Assembly: GCA_024635885.1 (NCBI GenBank)
Contig: JAGXIA010000028.1
Location: 1-32,884 of the forward strand
DNA length: 32,884 nucleotides
Origin: Helicobacteraceae bacterium
Lineage (GTDB): Bacteria > Campylobacterota > Campylobacteria > Campylobacterales > Sulfurimonadaceae
Reading direction: 5' to 3'
Positions 1-8,715 of the stretch are shown here, piece after piece; positions within the stretch are counted from its first letter, which is position 1, and the number at the start of each line of letters is the position of its first letter. A program made the translations under genes and the position numbers. The notes under the pieces are model-generated. The model did not search any database. It was given only the letters and a program-made list of their open reading frames with translations, and was not told where the DNA came from.

Positions 1-489
1 CTTCAAGCATCTGAGTTTAATTATGATATATCTTTAAGTAATGTAGATAAAGAGAGTATTGAGGAGTTGAGAGTTTTAGTTTCAGATGCCAAAGGCACTT
101 CGTCGCCAGAGTTAGAAGAAAAAATCCAAAAAAGTGCAATAAACATAATTTCAAAAGGGCTTACTCTAACAATTGCAGACCTCTCACTTGCTCAAATAGG
201 CATAGACACTGCACAAATGATTGATGGTTTTAGCTTAAAAGCCAAGTTAGATTTAAAAGAGGATGCAGACCTAGCCCAGAAGCTTACAAATTCTCCGGTT
301 ATGTTAGTGCAAAACATAGACTTAGACGCTAGGTTAAAATTCTCCAAGGCTCTGTTTAGTCTAATAAACAAGCAAGCACCTATGAGCGTTCTGGCAAATA
401 CTTATGCCAAAGAAGAGGGTGAAAACCTTGTTTTTGACATCCAGTTCGTCAAAGGACAGTTAAGTATTAATGGAAAAGCACTTCAATAA
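1..489 (+). CDS. C-terminal part of a DUF945/YdgA-like protein (truncated by window start)
   Basis: Frame 1 is open from base 1, upstream of the listed TTG start at 67, to the TAA at 487-489; the sequence resembles the C-terminus of DUF945-family proteins. Family assignment is from memory. Confidence 0.5.
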   Translation, partial: LQASEFNYDISLSNVDKESIEELRVLVSDAKGTSSPELEEKIQKSAINIISKGLTLTIADLSLAQIGIDTAQMIDGFSLKAKLDLKEDADLAQKLTNSPVMLVQNIDLDARLKFSKALFSLINKQAPMSVLANTYAKEEGENLVFDIQFVKGQLSINGKALQ

Positions 490-497
490 CTGGGTAT

Positions 498-520
498 AAT
501 CACTCTCAAAAAGAGTGGTT
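498..520 (+). terminator. Short hairpin AATCACTCT-caaaa-AGAGTGGTT between the DUF945-like gene and the ABC substrate-binding gene
   Basis: 9-bp stem with one G-U pair followed by ATTATTTT. It also sits just after a TATAAT box (495-500), so its role is ambiguous. Confidence 0.35.
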
Positions 521-528
521 ATTATTTT

Positions 529-2040
529 ATGCGATTAGTACTATTTTTACTTATATTTTTAAATCTTTATTCATCAACACTGCATCTTGCAACTTCTGCA
601 AATCCCTCGAGACTTAACCCACTGCTCGCGACCGACTCAAGCTCATCTGAAATAGCCGGTTTTATATTTAACGGTCTTGTAAAATATGACAAAGATTCCT
701 CTACTATAATAGGAGACTTGGCAAGCGAATTTTGGTATGAAAACAACACAACTTTAATCTTTAAATTAAAAAAAAATGTCTTGTGGCATGATGGAGAAAA
801 ATTCACCGCAAAAGATGTGCTATTCACCTACAAAACCTTAATCTCTGCAAATATTTCTTCTCCATACAGTGCAGAGTTTAGATTTGTGCAAAATGTTGAG
901 GCTCTAGATGAATACAGAGTTAAAGTAACGTATAAAAAACCATATTTTAAAGCGCTTGAGACATGGATGATGGGGATCCTTCCCGAACATATTCTCAAAA
1001 ACGAAAAAAATATGATGAACTCCAGTTTCAATACTAATCCTATCGGCACGGGAGCATATAGATTAGAGCGGCTTGAACATTCGAAAAATATCATTCTAAA
1101 AGCAAACGATGATTATTTTGAAGGCGCTCCCAAGATTAAGCGAATATCCTTTCATGTAATAGCAGACCCAATGACAAGGTTCTTGATGCTCAAATCACAA
1201 GCCTTAGATGTTGGAAGCATAGAACCTATGCAATTTGAGAGACAATTAAGTGCAGACTTTTTTGATAAATTCAACATCTATGAAGAGATAAGCCATTCAT
1301 ACACATATTTAGGTTTTAACCTAAGACTTGAGAAGTTTAAAAATCCAAAAGTGAGACAAGCTTTGTCATTGGCCATAAACAGAGAAGAATTGGTTGAGAT
1401 TTTGTTTTTTAAACATGCGAAGGTCTGTACCGGTCCATTTTTGCCAAAAACAAAAGCATTTAACCCAGATGTAAAAGCACCGATTCAAAATGTTAAAGAG
1501 GCGAAAAAGCTTTTAAAAGAGGCTGGATATGATGAGAATAATCCTTTTACCTTTGAGATTGTTACCTCGAACTCAAGCCCAATCAGACCGTATGCAGCAC
1601 AGATATTACAGCACCAACTTAAAAAGGTCGGAGTAGTTGTCACTTTACGTGTTATGGAATGGCAAGCCTTTTTAAATATGGTGGTTTTTCCACATAAATT
1701 TGATGCCGTGTTACTGGGCTGGGGCTTATCTCCAACGCCTGACCCTTATATGTTTTGGCATACAGATAACGACAAAAAAGGTGCCTTTAATTTGGTTGGT
1801 TACAATAACCCTAAAATGGATAAAATGATTGAAAAATCACAGAGTATCATCGATAGAGAAAAATTGTCCGGCATGTGGAAAGAGATGTTTAAAATGATTG
1901 TGGATGATAACCCGTACTTGTTTTTGTATATTCCAAACTCTATAACAACAGTCGATAAAAGAATAAAAAATATAGAGCCAAGCATTAGCGGAATATGGCA
2001 CAATTACATAAAATGGGAAAAGGCGGAGAAAATACAATGA
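529..2040 (+). CDS. ABC transporter substrate-binding protein, peptide/nickel type (SBP_bac_5)
   Basis: 503 aa, N-terminal signal peptide, SBP family 5 features (RLNPLLATDS, FKLKKNVLWHDGEKFTAKDVLFTYKTL, NPKVRQALSLAINREELVE). Confidence 0.9.
   Translation: MRLVLFLLIFLNLYSSTLHLATSANPSRLNPLLATDSSSSEIAGFIFNGLVKYDKDSSTIIGDLASEFWYENNTTLIFKLKKNVLWHDGEKFTAKDVLFTYKTLISANISSPYSAEFRFVQNVEALDEYRVKVTYKKPYFKALETWMMGILPEHILKNEKNMMNSSFNTNPIGTGAYRLERLEHSKNIILKANDDYFEGAPKIKRISFHVIADPMTRFLMLKSQALDVGSIEPMQFERQLSADFFDKFNIYEEISHSYTYLGFNLRLEKFKNPKVRQALSLAINREELVEILFFKHAKVCTGPFLPKTKAFNPDVKAPIQNVKEAKKLLKEAGYDENNPFTFEIVTSNSSPIRPYAAQILQHQLKKVGVVVTLRVMEWQAFLNMVVFPHKFDAVLLGWGLSPTPDPYMFWHTDNDKKGAFNLVGYNNPKMDKMIEKSQSIIDREKLSGMWKEMFKMIVDDNPYLFLYIPNSITTVDKRIKNIEPSISGIWHNYIKWEKAEKIQ
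1869..1880 (-). repeat. One-mismatch copy of the 12-mer (TTCCACATGCCG)
   Basis: 11/12 match in the ABC substrate-binding gene. Confidence 0.8.
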
Positions 2041-2690
2041 TAATACTTTTTGATTTAGACGGAACACTGATAGATTCAACAGATGCAATTTTAGAGAGTT
2101 TTCATCATTCTTTTGATTTTTATAAAGTTGTACGTGCCAGAGATGAAGATATAAAAAAACTTATTGGCTATCCATTAGACATAATGTATGCTGATTTAGG
2201 AATTCACAAAGATGAGGTTTGGGACTACGTCGGTACTTATAAAGAACATTATCGTGAGATTTCTACACAAAAAACACTTTTAATAGAGTCTGCAAAAGAA
2301 GCCGTCATAAAGGCAAGTAAATTTGCGACACTGGGTATTGTCACAACTAAAACAGGTTTATACTCTCGAGTTTTAATGGAACATTTTGGCTTAATGGATT
2401 ATTTTGACGTTTTAATAGGTCACGAAGATGTACAAAATCCAAAACCACATGCCGAACCAATCTTAAAAGCGATGCAAGCTTTAGACACTGAAGGTAAAGA
2501 AATCTGGATGATTGGAGACACAAAATTAGACTTGATTTCGGCACAAAATGCAGGAGTTAACTCTATAGGGGTGCTGAGCGGCTATGATAATAGAGAAATA
2601 ATAGAAACTTATACTAAGTTCATATGCGATGATGTACTTGAAGCTGTAGCTCTTCTTGAGGTGAGGAATATATCACACAACAAAGCTTAG
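2037..2690 (+). CDS. HAD-superfamily hydrolase, phosphoglycolate phosphatase-like
   Basis: MIILFDLDGTLIDSTDA motif and IGDTKLDL. The likely start is ATG 2037 (ATGA overlap with the previous stop), not 1995 as in the track. Confidence 0.88.
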   Translation: MIILFDLDGTLIDSTDAILESFHHSFDFYKVVRARDEDIKKLIGYPLDIMYADLGIHKDEVWDYVGTYKEHYREISTQKTLLIESAKEAVIKASKFATLGIVTTKTGLYSRVLMEHFGLMDYFDVLIGHEDVQNPKPHAEPILKAMQALDTEGKEIWMIGDTKLDLISAQNAGVNSIGVLSGYDNREIIETYTKFICDDVLEAVALLEVRNISHNKA

Positions 2691-2794
2691 TAAACTAATT
2701 GATGTAGATAATTCAAGCTACATTTAAGAGCAACTTGCCTAAAATACTGTATATTAGAGTCGAAATTAAATCACTAAAAATTGAAGGAGAATTT

Positions 2795-3352
2795 ATGCTA
2801 GAAATTAGATGGCATAGTCGCGCTGGACAAGGTGCTGTAACAGGTGCAAAAGGTTTAGCGGATGTTATTTCTACAACGGGTAAGCATGTACAAGCGTTCG
2901 CATTTTACGGATCTGCTAAGCGGGGAGCTGCTATGACTGCATACAATCGTGTTGATGACAAGACGATTATGAATCATGAAAAATATATGGAACCAGATTT
3001 TGTTTTTGTAATTGATCCGGCTTTAGTTTATACAACGGACGTTACTATTAACGCTAAAGAAAATACAAAATATATTATTACTACTCATTTAACTAAGGAA
3101 GAGCTTGTAGAGTCTCAACCAAAGCTTGAGGGAAAAGAAATTTATACTGTTGATTGTATTAAAATCGCTCAAGAAACTATCGGTCGTCCAATTCCAAATA
3201 CTCCAATGCTTGGTGCATTTATGAAGATTTCTGGAATGTATGATATTGAGTTTTTTAAAGACAGTATGGTAAGAATTCTTGATAAATTACCTCAAAAAAT
3301 TATCGATGCAAATATGATCGCAATCCAACGCGCATATGATGAAGTAAAATAA
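2795..3352 (+). CDS. porC: Pyruvate:ferredoxin/flavodoxin oxidoreductase gamma subunit
   Basis: MLEIRWHSRAGQGAVTGAKGLADV; ATG 2795 preceded by GAAGGAGA; first of four POR subunit genes. Confidence 0.9.
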   Translation: MLEIRWHSRAGQGAVTGAKGLADVISTTGKHVQAFAFYGSAKRGAAMTAYNRVDDKTIMNHEKYMEPDFVFVIDPALVYTTDVTINAKENTKYIITTHLTKEELVESQPKLEGKEIYTVDCIKIAQETIGRPIPNTPMLGAFMKISGMYDIEFFKDSMVRILDKLPQKIIDANMIAIQRAYDEVK

Positions 3353-3362
3353 GGAACTAAGA

Positions 3363-3755
3363 ATGGCAAACACAGGTTGGGACGAATTTGAAATCGGAGC
3401 GATGCTTCGTACATTTGACGGCAAGATAGATGATATAGCAGGAACTCTTCAAGAGGATCGTGCTTATTCACCAAATAGTTCGTTTGTAGCGAGTGTTGCA
3501 GACTGGAGAATTGAAAAACCAATTTTTGCAAAAGATTTTTGTATAGATTGTCAGTTCTGTTGGATTTACTGTCCAGATATGTCAATTATTGCTAGAGATA
3601 AAAAAATGATTGGTATAGATATGGATCACTGTAAAGGTTGTGGTATCTGTGTTGAGGTTTGTCCGACAAACCCTAAATCACTTTTAATGTTCGATGAACA
3701 TTCAGACGAAGAAACAGAGCTAGCACAGTGGCCTGCTAAAGAGGAGAAAAAATAA
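3363..3755 (+). CDS. porD: Pyruvate:ferredoxin oxidoreductase delta subunit, 2x[4Fe-4S]
   Basis: Two ferredoxin motifs CIDCQFCWIYCP and CKGCGICVEVCP. Confidence 0.9.
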   Translation: MANTGWDEFEIGAMLRTFDGKIDDIAGTLQEDRAYSPNSSFVASVADWRIEKPIFAKDFCIDCQFCWIYCPDMSIIARDKKMIGIDMDHCKGCGICVEVCPTNPKSLLMFDEHSDEETELAQWPAKEEKK

Positions 3756-4978
3756 TGGCATTTGATAAAATGGAATTAAAAGATATTGAAGTATGGGATG
3801 GTAACTTCGCAGCTGCTCAAGCTTTAAGACAGTGTCAGATTGACGTTGTTGCTGCTTATCCGATTACTCCATCAACTCCGATTGTTGAAGGTTATTCAAA
3901 ATTCTTGGCGGATGGTTATGTTGAAGGCGAATTTGTAATGGTTGAGTCTGAGCATGCTGCGATGTCAGGATGTATTGGTGCATCAGCTGCCGGTGGTCGT
4001 GTTGCTACTGCAACTTCTTCTCAGGGTTTTGCACTTATGGTTGAAACTCTCTATCAAGCTTCGGGTATGCGTTTACCAATAATTTTAAACGTTGTTAACC
4101 GCGCACTTGCTGCTCCACTTAATGTTAATGGCGACCATTCAGATATGTATTTGGGTCGTGACAGCGGTTGGATTCAGTTTGATGCTTATTGCCCACAAGA
4201 TGCTTATGATTTAAACTTTATAGCTTTTAAAGTTGCTGAAGATCATGATGTAAGACTTCCGGCAATGATTCACCAAGATGGTTTCATGACTTCACATACA
4301 GCACAAGGTGTTCACACATTAACTGATGATCAAGGTTATGGTTTTATTGGTGATTTCAAACCAATGAATGACATGCTGGATTTTGAACATCCGGTAACTC
4401 ATGGTGTACAAACTGAAGAAGATTGGCATTTTGAGCATAAAGCTCGTCAACATAATGACCTTATGACTAAAGTTTTTCCTAAAATCCAAGCTGCATTTGA
4501 TGATTTTGAGAAACTAAGCGGTCGTAAATATAACCTCGTTGAAAGTTACGATATGGACGATGCAGATGTTTGTGTAGTATGTCTGGGTACTTCTGTTGAA
4601 ACTGCTCGTGAAGTTGCAACAGAGATGAGAGAAAAAGGTATCAAGGCTGGTGTGGTAGGAATTCGTGTAATTCGTCCATTCCCATTCATGGAAATCGCAG
4701 AAGCACTTAAAGGTGTTAAAGCAATAGCTGCACTTGACCGTTCATCCCCAAATGGTGCTCCTGGAATGCTTTTTAATGAACTAGCAGGCGCATTGTATAA
4801 CACTGCTGACAGAGCAATGCTCTCTGGCTATGTTTATGGTCTTGGTGGTCGTGATTTAACTAAGAAACATTTAGTGGACCTTTATACTGAGCTTCAAGCA
4901 AATGTTGATGCTGGTAAAGTAACTACACAATTACAACAGTTTATCGGTGTTCGTGGACCGAAACTATCATTTTTATAA
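3755..4978 (+). CDS. porA: Pyruvate:ferredoxin oxidoreductase alpha subunit
   Basis: AAYPITPSTPIVE, SEHAAMSGCIGASAAGGRVATATSSQGFALMVE; ATG overlaps the porD stop. Confidence 0.93.
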   Translation: MAFDKMELKDIEVWDGNFAAAQALRQCQIDVVAAYPITPSTPIVEGYSKFLADGYVEGEFVMVESEHAAMSGCIGASAAGGRVATATSSQGFALMVETLYQASGMRLPIILNVVNRALAAPLNVNGDHSDMYLGRDSGWIQFDAYCPQDAYDLNFIAFKVAEDHDVRLPAMIHQDGFMTSHTAQGVHTLTDDQGYGFIGDFKPMNDMLDFEHPVTHGVQTEEDWHFEHKARQHNDLMTKVFPKIQAAFDDFEKLSGRKYNLVESYDMDDADVCVVCLGTSVETAREVATEMREKGIKAGVVGIRVIRPFPFMEIAEALKGVKAIAALDRSSPNGAPGMLFNELAGALYNTADRAMLSGYVYGLGGRDLTKKHLVDLYTELQANVDAGKVTTQLQQFIGVRGPKLSFL

Positions 4979-4988
4979 GGAGAAAACC

Positions 4989-5945
4989 ATGAGTGAAATG
5001 AAAAAAATAAAAAACTTAAAAGAGTTTTCAACATCTGCTGACCGTTTTGAAGGTGCAAACCTTCTTTGCCCTGGTTGTGCTCACTCTATCATTGTTCGTG
5101 AAGTTTTAAATGCAACTAATGATGATTTGGTACTTTCGGCATCAACTGGATGTCTTGAAGTTTGTACAGCCGTTTACCCTTATACGTCTTGGGATGCATC
5201 TTGGATTCATATCGGTTTTGAAAATGGATCAACTGCTGTTGCAGGCGCTGAAGCAATGTATAATGCACTTAAGAAGAAAGGTCGTCTAAAACAACCTGAT
5301 CGTAATCCAAAATTTGTATCTTTTGCAGGTGACGGTGCTTCTTACGATATCGGTTTCCAATGGATTTCTGGTTGTATGGAACGTGGTCACAATATGATGC
5401 ACGTTGTACTTGACAATGAAGTATATGCAAATACTGGTGGACAACGTTCATCATCAACGCCAATTGGTTCAAGTTCAACTACAGCTCCTTCTGGTCGTAT
5501 TAGCTATGGAGAGAAGAAAAATAAAAAAGACATGGTATCTATCATGGCTGCTCATCAGATTCCATATTCAGCACAAGTTGCTCCGAATAAATGGAAAGAT
5601 ATGGTTAAAAAAATCCAGTACGGTATGCAAGTTGAAGGTCCAGTATTTATTAATGCTGTGTCTCCATGTACAACTGAATGGAAATTTGACCCTAAAGATA
5701 CAATGTTATTAACAGATTTATCAACTGATTCATTAGTATTCCCACTATATGAAATTATTGATAACCATGAATTAAATATTACTTATCGTCCTAAAAATAT
5801 TGTGCCTGTTGAAGAGTATTTAGCAGCACAAGGTCGTTTCAAGCACCTTTTTAAAGATGAGTACAAGTACTTAATTAAAGAGTGGCAAGAAAGAGTAGAT
5901 GCGCAATGGGATTATTTAAACCGCCGCGAAGAAGCTAGAGTTTAA
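4989..5945 (+). CDS. porB: Pyruvate:ferredoxin oxidoreductase beta subunit (TPP-binding)
   Basis: CPGCAHSIIVREVL, FAGDGASYDIG, NEVYANTGGQRS; ATG 4989 preceded by AAGGAGA. Confidence 0.92.
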   Translation: MSEMKKIKNLKEFSTSADRFEGANLLCPGCAHSIIVREVLNATNDDLVLSASTGCLEVCTAVYPYTSWDASWIHIGFENGSTAVAGAEAMYNALKKKGRLKQPDRNPKFVSFAGDGASYDIGFQWISGCMERGHNMMHVVLDNEVYANTGGQRSSSTPIGSSSTTAPSGRISYGEKKNKKDMVSIMAAHQIPYSAQVAPNKWKDMVKKIQYGMQVEGPVFINAVSPCTTEWKFDPKDTMLLTDLSTDSLVFPLYEIIDNHELNITYRPKNIVPVEEYLAAQGRFKHLFKDEYKYLIKEWQERVDAQWDYLNRREEARV

Positions 5946-5967
5946 TAATTCTAGCTTTACTGCATCT

Positions 5968-6024
5968 TGCACTGAACTAAGTCACGGCATACTATTAGTA
6001 TAGCCTTAGACTGAGTTCAGCACA
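5968..6024. other. Nested inverted repeat / RNA structure downstream of porB
   Basis: Inner hairpin GGCATACTATTAGTATAGCC (5986-6005), flanked by imperfect outer arms TGCACTGAACTAAGTC (5968-5983) and GACTGAGTTCAGCACA (6009-6024). Confidence 0.55.
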
Positions 6025-6063
6025 ATCTACACCAAATCTAAAATTTTCTGGTTTGGTTTGGTT

Positions 6064-6075
6064 TTCCACATGCCA
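6064..6075 (+). repeat. Exact copy of dispersed 12-mer TTCCACATGCCA (intergenic)
   Basis: Direct string match between porB and luxS. Confidence 0.95.
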
Positions 6076-6157
6076 CAATTATTTTTTAACTTCTTCCCTT
6101 CAACAAACATAAATTTAAATAAGATAAAATACACTCAATTATTAAAAGGAAATTATT

Positions 6158-6661
6158 ATGCCATTATTAGATTCATTTACAGTAGACCATACAATTATGC
6201 CGGCTCCGGCAGTTCGCAAAGCAAAAGGTATGAAAACTCCACACGGAGATGAAATTACAGTGTTTGACTTGAGATTTGTCAGACCAAACGAAGAGATTCT
6301 TTCTCAAGAAGGTATTCATACTTTAGAGCATCTTTTTGCAGGTTTTATGAGAGATCATTTAAACTCTGAGAAAACAGAAATTATAGACCTTTCCCCTATG
6401 GGTTGTAGAACTGGTTTTTACATGAGTGTTATTGGCAACCCGAGCGAAGAGAAAGTTGCAGACTCATGGGAAGCAGCTATGAAAGATGTTCTTAATGTTA
6501 AAAGCCAAGATGATATTCCTGAACTTAATATATATCAGTGTGGAACATATAAAATGCATTCATTGCAAGATGCAAAAGATATAGCAACTGCAGTTTTACG
6601 TAAAGACATTGACATTATGGATAATGATGCACTTGCTTTAGACCTTTCAAAAGTAGACTAA
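6158..6661 (+). CDS. luxS: S-ribosylhomocysteine lyase LuxS
   Basis: [63 protein letters not shown]. Confidence 0.97.
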   Translation: MPLLDSFTVDHTIMPAPAVRKAKGMKTPHGDEITVFDLRFVRPNEEILSQEGIHTLEHLFAGFMRDHLNSEKTEIIDLSPMGCRTGFYMSVIGNPSEEKVADSWEAAMKDVLNVKSQDDIPELNIYQCGTYKMHSLQDAKDIATAVLRKDIDIMDNDALALDLSKVD

Positions 6662-6662
6662 T

Positions 6663-6965
6663 ATGTATATTTTAGTGCCAATGGACAGTGAGGCAGTTGA
6701 TGAGGCTAAAATAACAAAAGTATTTGATGCCAAAATTTGGGCACAAATTCTTATAGAAGAAGGCGAAGTGGTAGAAATTCTTCATAATGAAACATATGAT
6801 GGTTTTGAGAACTTTTCAGAAGCAGTTGTATTAATTGCAGACTCTGAAAATCCTATGCCTTTTATTGAACTGAGTATGATGCCGCTTGTTGCACACACAC
6901 AAAGATCAATTGATGAGATTGTTGAAGCCTATCTTTTTAGAGAGCTTCACGACATGGCATACTAG
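6663..6965 (+). CDS. Small conserved-looking protein of unknown function
   Basis: 100-aa ORF starting one base after the luxS stop codon; coding-like composition; no family confidently recognised. Confidence 0.75.
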   Translation: MYILVPMDSEAVDEAKITKVFDAKIWAQILIEEGEVVEILHNETYDGFENFSEAVVLIADSENPMPFIELSMMPLVAHTQRSIDEIVEAYLFRELHDMAY

Positions 6966-6974
6966 GAAGTTAAA

Positions 6975-7466
6975 ATGGATTTAAAACAGTTTTTAGAACT
7001 TTTTAATCCACTTCCCGGCAACCATTACTTAGAAGTTTGTACATCAGTAGATGAAATTACTGAAGAACTTTATAAAATGATGGAAAAAGTAGATGGCGAG
7101 CTCTCGCTTGCTATTTATAATAATGAAGAACCCGATGTAGCTACTTCATTTGCACATGCCAAAATACAACACATAAAAAACTTCACACAACCCTTTCGAG
7201 CTCTTCCTAGAAACAATGACATAGTCGTATTTAAAGATGTATTTCACTTACATGAAAACCAAAAAGGAATACTTAAAATTGCGTACACAACTCTCGCAAA
7301 TACAGCAAATATTATTATAATGCAAAAAAAAGGTACTATGAATATCGAAGCCATAAAGGCAATGCTTGAAGAGCTTGAATTTCGTGCTCCAAATGAGATA
7401 GATGTCTTAGCCGAGTATGATTTAGTTATAGCAAAAAAAATGCATATGTGGGGTAACGGCTTATAG
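6975..7466 (+). CDS. Uncharacterised protein in the luxS-mnmC-like operon
   Basis: 163-aa ORF, start 10 nt after the previous gene; its stop overlaps the GTG start of the next. Confidence 0.75.
   Translation: MDLKQFLELFNPLPGNHYLEVCTSVDEITEELYKMMEKVDGELSLAIYNNEEPDVATSFAHAKIQHIKNFTQPFRALPRNNDIVVFKDVFHLHENQKGILKIAYTTLANTANIIIMQKKGTMNIEAIKAMLEELEFRAPNEIDVLAEYDLVIAKKMHMWGNGL
7150..7161 (+). repeat. One-mismatch copy of the 12-mer (TTGCACATGCCA)
   Basis: 11/12 match inside the 163-aa ORF (peptide FAHAK). Confidence 0.7.
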
Positions 7467-8236
7467 TGACATCTCAATTTGACAGTAAACTGCACTCTAT
7501 GGTTCTAAGCGAAGATGGGAGCTACACTGCCTATTCAAAAGAATATGATGAACATTATCACTCCACGAAAGACGGTGCACTTCATGAGTCACTTGTTAAG
7601 CATGTTCAGCCGGCTTTTAAAACAAAACAAGACCAGAACGAAATCACAATATTAGACATATGCTATGGTCTGGGTTTTAACACTTTAGCGACACTTTATT
7701 ACTACAAAAAGAATAATTTAACTTCAAAGCTAAATATTTACTCTCCTGAATTAGATGCTTCACTTGTAAAATCACTTAAAGATTTCACCTATCCAAAAGA
7801 GTTTGATGAATTTAAAAACATTATTTTAGAGTTAAGTGAAAATGGCATTTATGATGATGAGCTCTGGCATGTGGAAATATTTTTAGGTGATGCAAGAGAG
7901 TACATTCAAACATTTCCACATGCCAAGTTTGACATAGTCTACCAAGATGCATTTTCACCGACTACAAACCCTATTCTTTGGACAAAAGAGTATTTTAGAG
8001 ACATCAGAAATATTATAAAAAAAGATGGCGTGCTAACAACTTATTCAATTGCGCTGGGAGTGAGACTCGCTTTACATGAGAACGAATTTATACTATATTT
8101 GAACAAAGGCGAAAATTTCAGAGATTCAACTGTTGCATCTTTAAGTACACTTGAACAATTTTTATATGTCAATATACAACATAAAATCACCTGCAATCCG
8201 CAAGCTAAATCACTTTCAGATAAAGATACCCTTTAA
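7466..8236 (+). CDS. MnmC-type tRNA (5-methylaminomethyl-2-thiouridine)-methyltransferase domain protein
   Basis: ILDICYGLGFNTLATLYYY SAM motif and FDIVYQDAFSPTTNPILWTKEYF typical of the DUF752/MnmC methyltransferase domain; GTG start. No FAD-oxidase domain. Confidence 0.82.
   Translation: MTSQFDSKLHSMVLSEDGSYTAYSKEYDEHYHSTKDGALHESLVKHVQPAFKTKQDQNEITILDICYGLGFNTLATLYYYKKNNLTSKLNIYSPELDASLVKSLKDFTYPKEFDEFKNIILELSENGIYDDELWHVEIFLGDAREYIQTFPHAKFDIVYQDAFSPTTNPILWTKEYFRDIRNIIKKDGVLTTYSIALGVRLALHENEFILYLNKGENFRDSTVASLSTLEQFLYVNIQHKITCNPQAKSLSDKDTL
7865..7876 (-). repeat. Exact copy of dispersed 12-mer (minus orientation)
   Basis: TGGCATGTGGAA on + strand (peptide WHVE). Confidence 0.95.
7914..7925 (+). 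repeat. Exact copy of dispersed 12-mer
   Basis: TTCCACATGCCA (peptide FPHAK); forms an inverted pair with 7865-7876. Confidence 0.95.
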
Positions 8237-8322
8237 TTTTTTAAGTAAATATAATAATTTATTATGTTTACTTAAATTTATGTGGTAGAATGTCCTTAAA
8301 TAATATATAGGGGCTGAAGAAA

Positions 8323-8706
8323 ATGCAAGAATATGTGTTAAAAAGTGATGACTTTTTAGTTTCACAAACAGATGAAAAAGGTAAAATTATTTTTGCCAAT
8401 GATGATTTTTGTAAAGTAGCCGGATATACTTTAGAGGAACTCGTTGGTCAACCTCATAGTATTGTCCGTCACAAAGACATGCCCCGTGCAGCTTTTAAAG
8501 ATTTATGGGAAACAGCGAAAAGCGGAAAAGTCTGGACAGGCTATGTAAAAAATGCTACTAAAAATGGTGGCTTTTACTGGGTATATGCAACGGTGTATCC
8601 TATGTATGATGAAGTTACACGTAAACAAACATTCATGTCTTGCAGGCGAAAACCGTCTAAACAAGAAGTTGCTGATGCTGAAGCATTATACAAAACATTA
8701 AACTAG
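8323..8706 (+). CDS. Single-domain PAS sensor protein, Aer/CetB-like
   Basis: TDEKGKIIFANDDFCKVAGYTLEELVGQPHSIVRHKDMPRAAFKDLWETAKSGKVWTGYVKNATKNGGFYWVYATVYP is a classic Aer-type PAS. Confidence 0.88.
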   Translation: MQEYVLKSDDFLVSQTDEKGKIIFANDDFCKVAGYTLEELVGQPHSIVRHKDMPRAAFKDLWETAKSGKVWTGYVKNATKNGGFYWVYATVYPMYDEVTRKQTFMSCRRKPSKQEVADAEALYKTLN

Positions 8707-8715
8707 GATGACTTT

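Noticed and set aside
567-1094. Antisense ORFs (86 aa and 88 aa, minus strand) inside the ABC substrate-binding gene
   Set aside because: Opposite a strongly supported CDS; no recognisable domains. Typical spurious antisense ORFs.
5404-5712. 102-aa plus-strand ORF (MYLTMKYMQILVDNVHHQRQ...) inside porB
   Set aside because: Out-of-frame reading of porB, low-complexity composition.
6058-6252. 64-aa ORF starting upstream of luxS
   Set aside because: Overlaps the luxS start out of frame; composition fits intergenic DNA.
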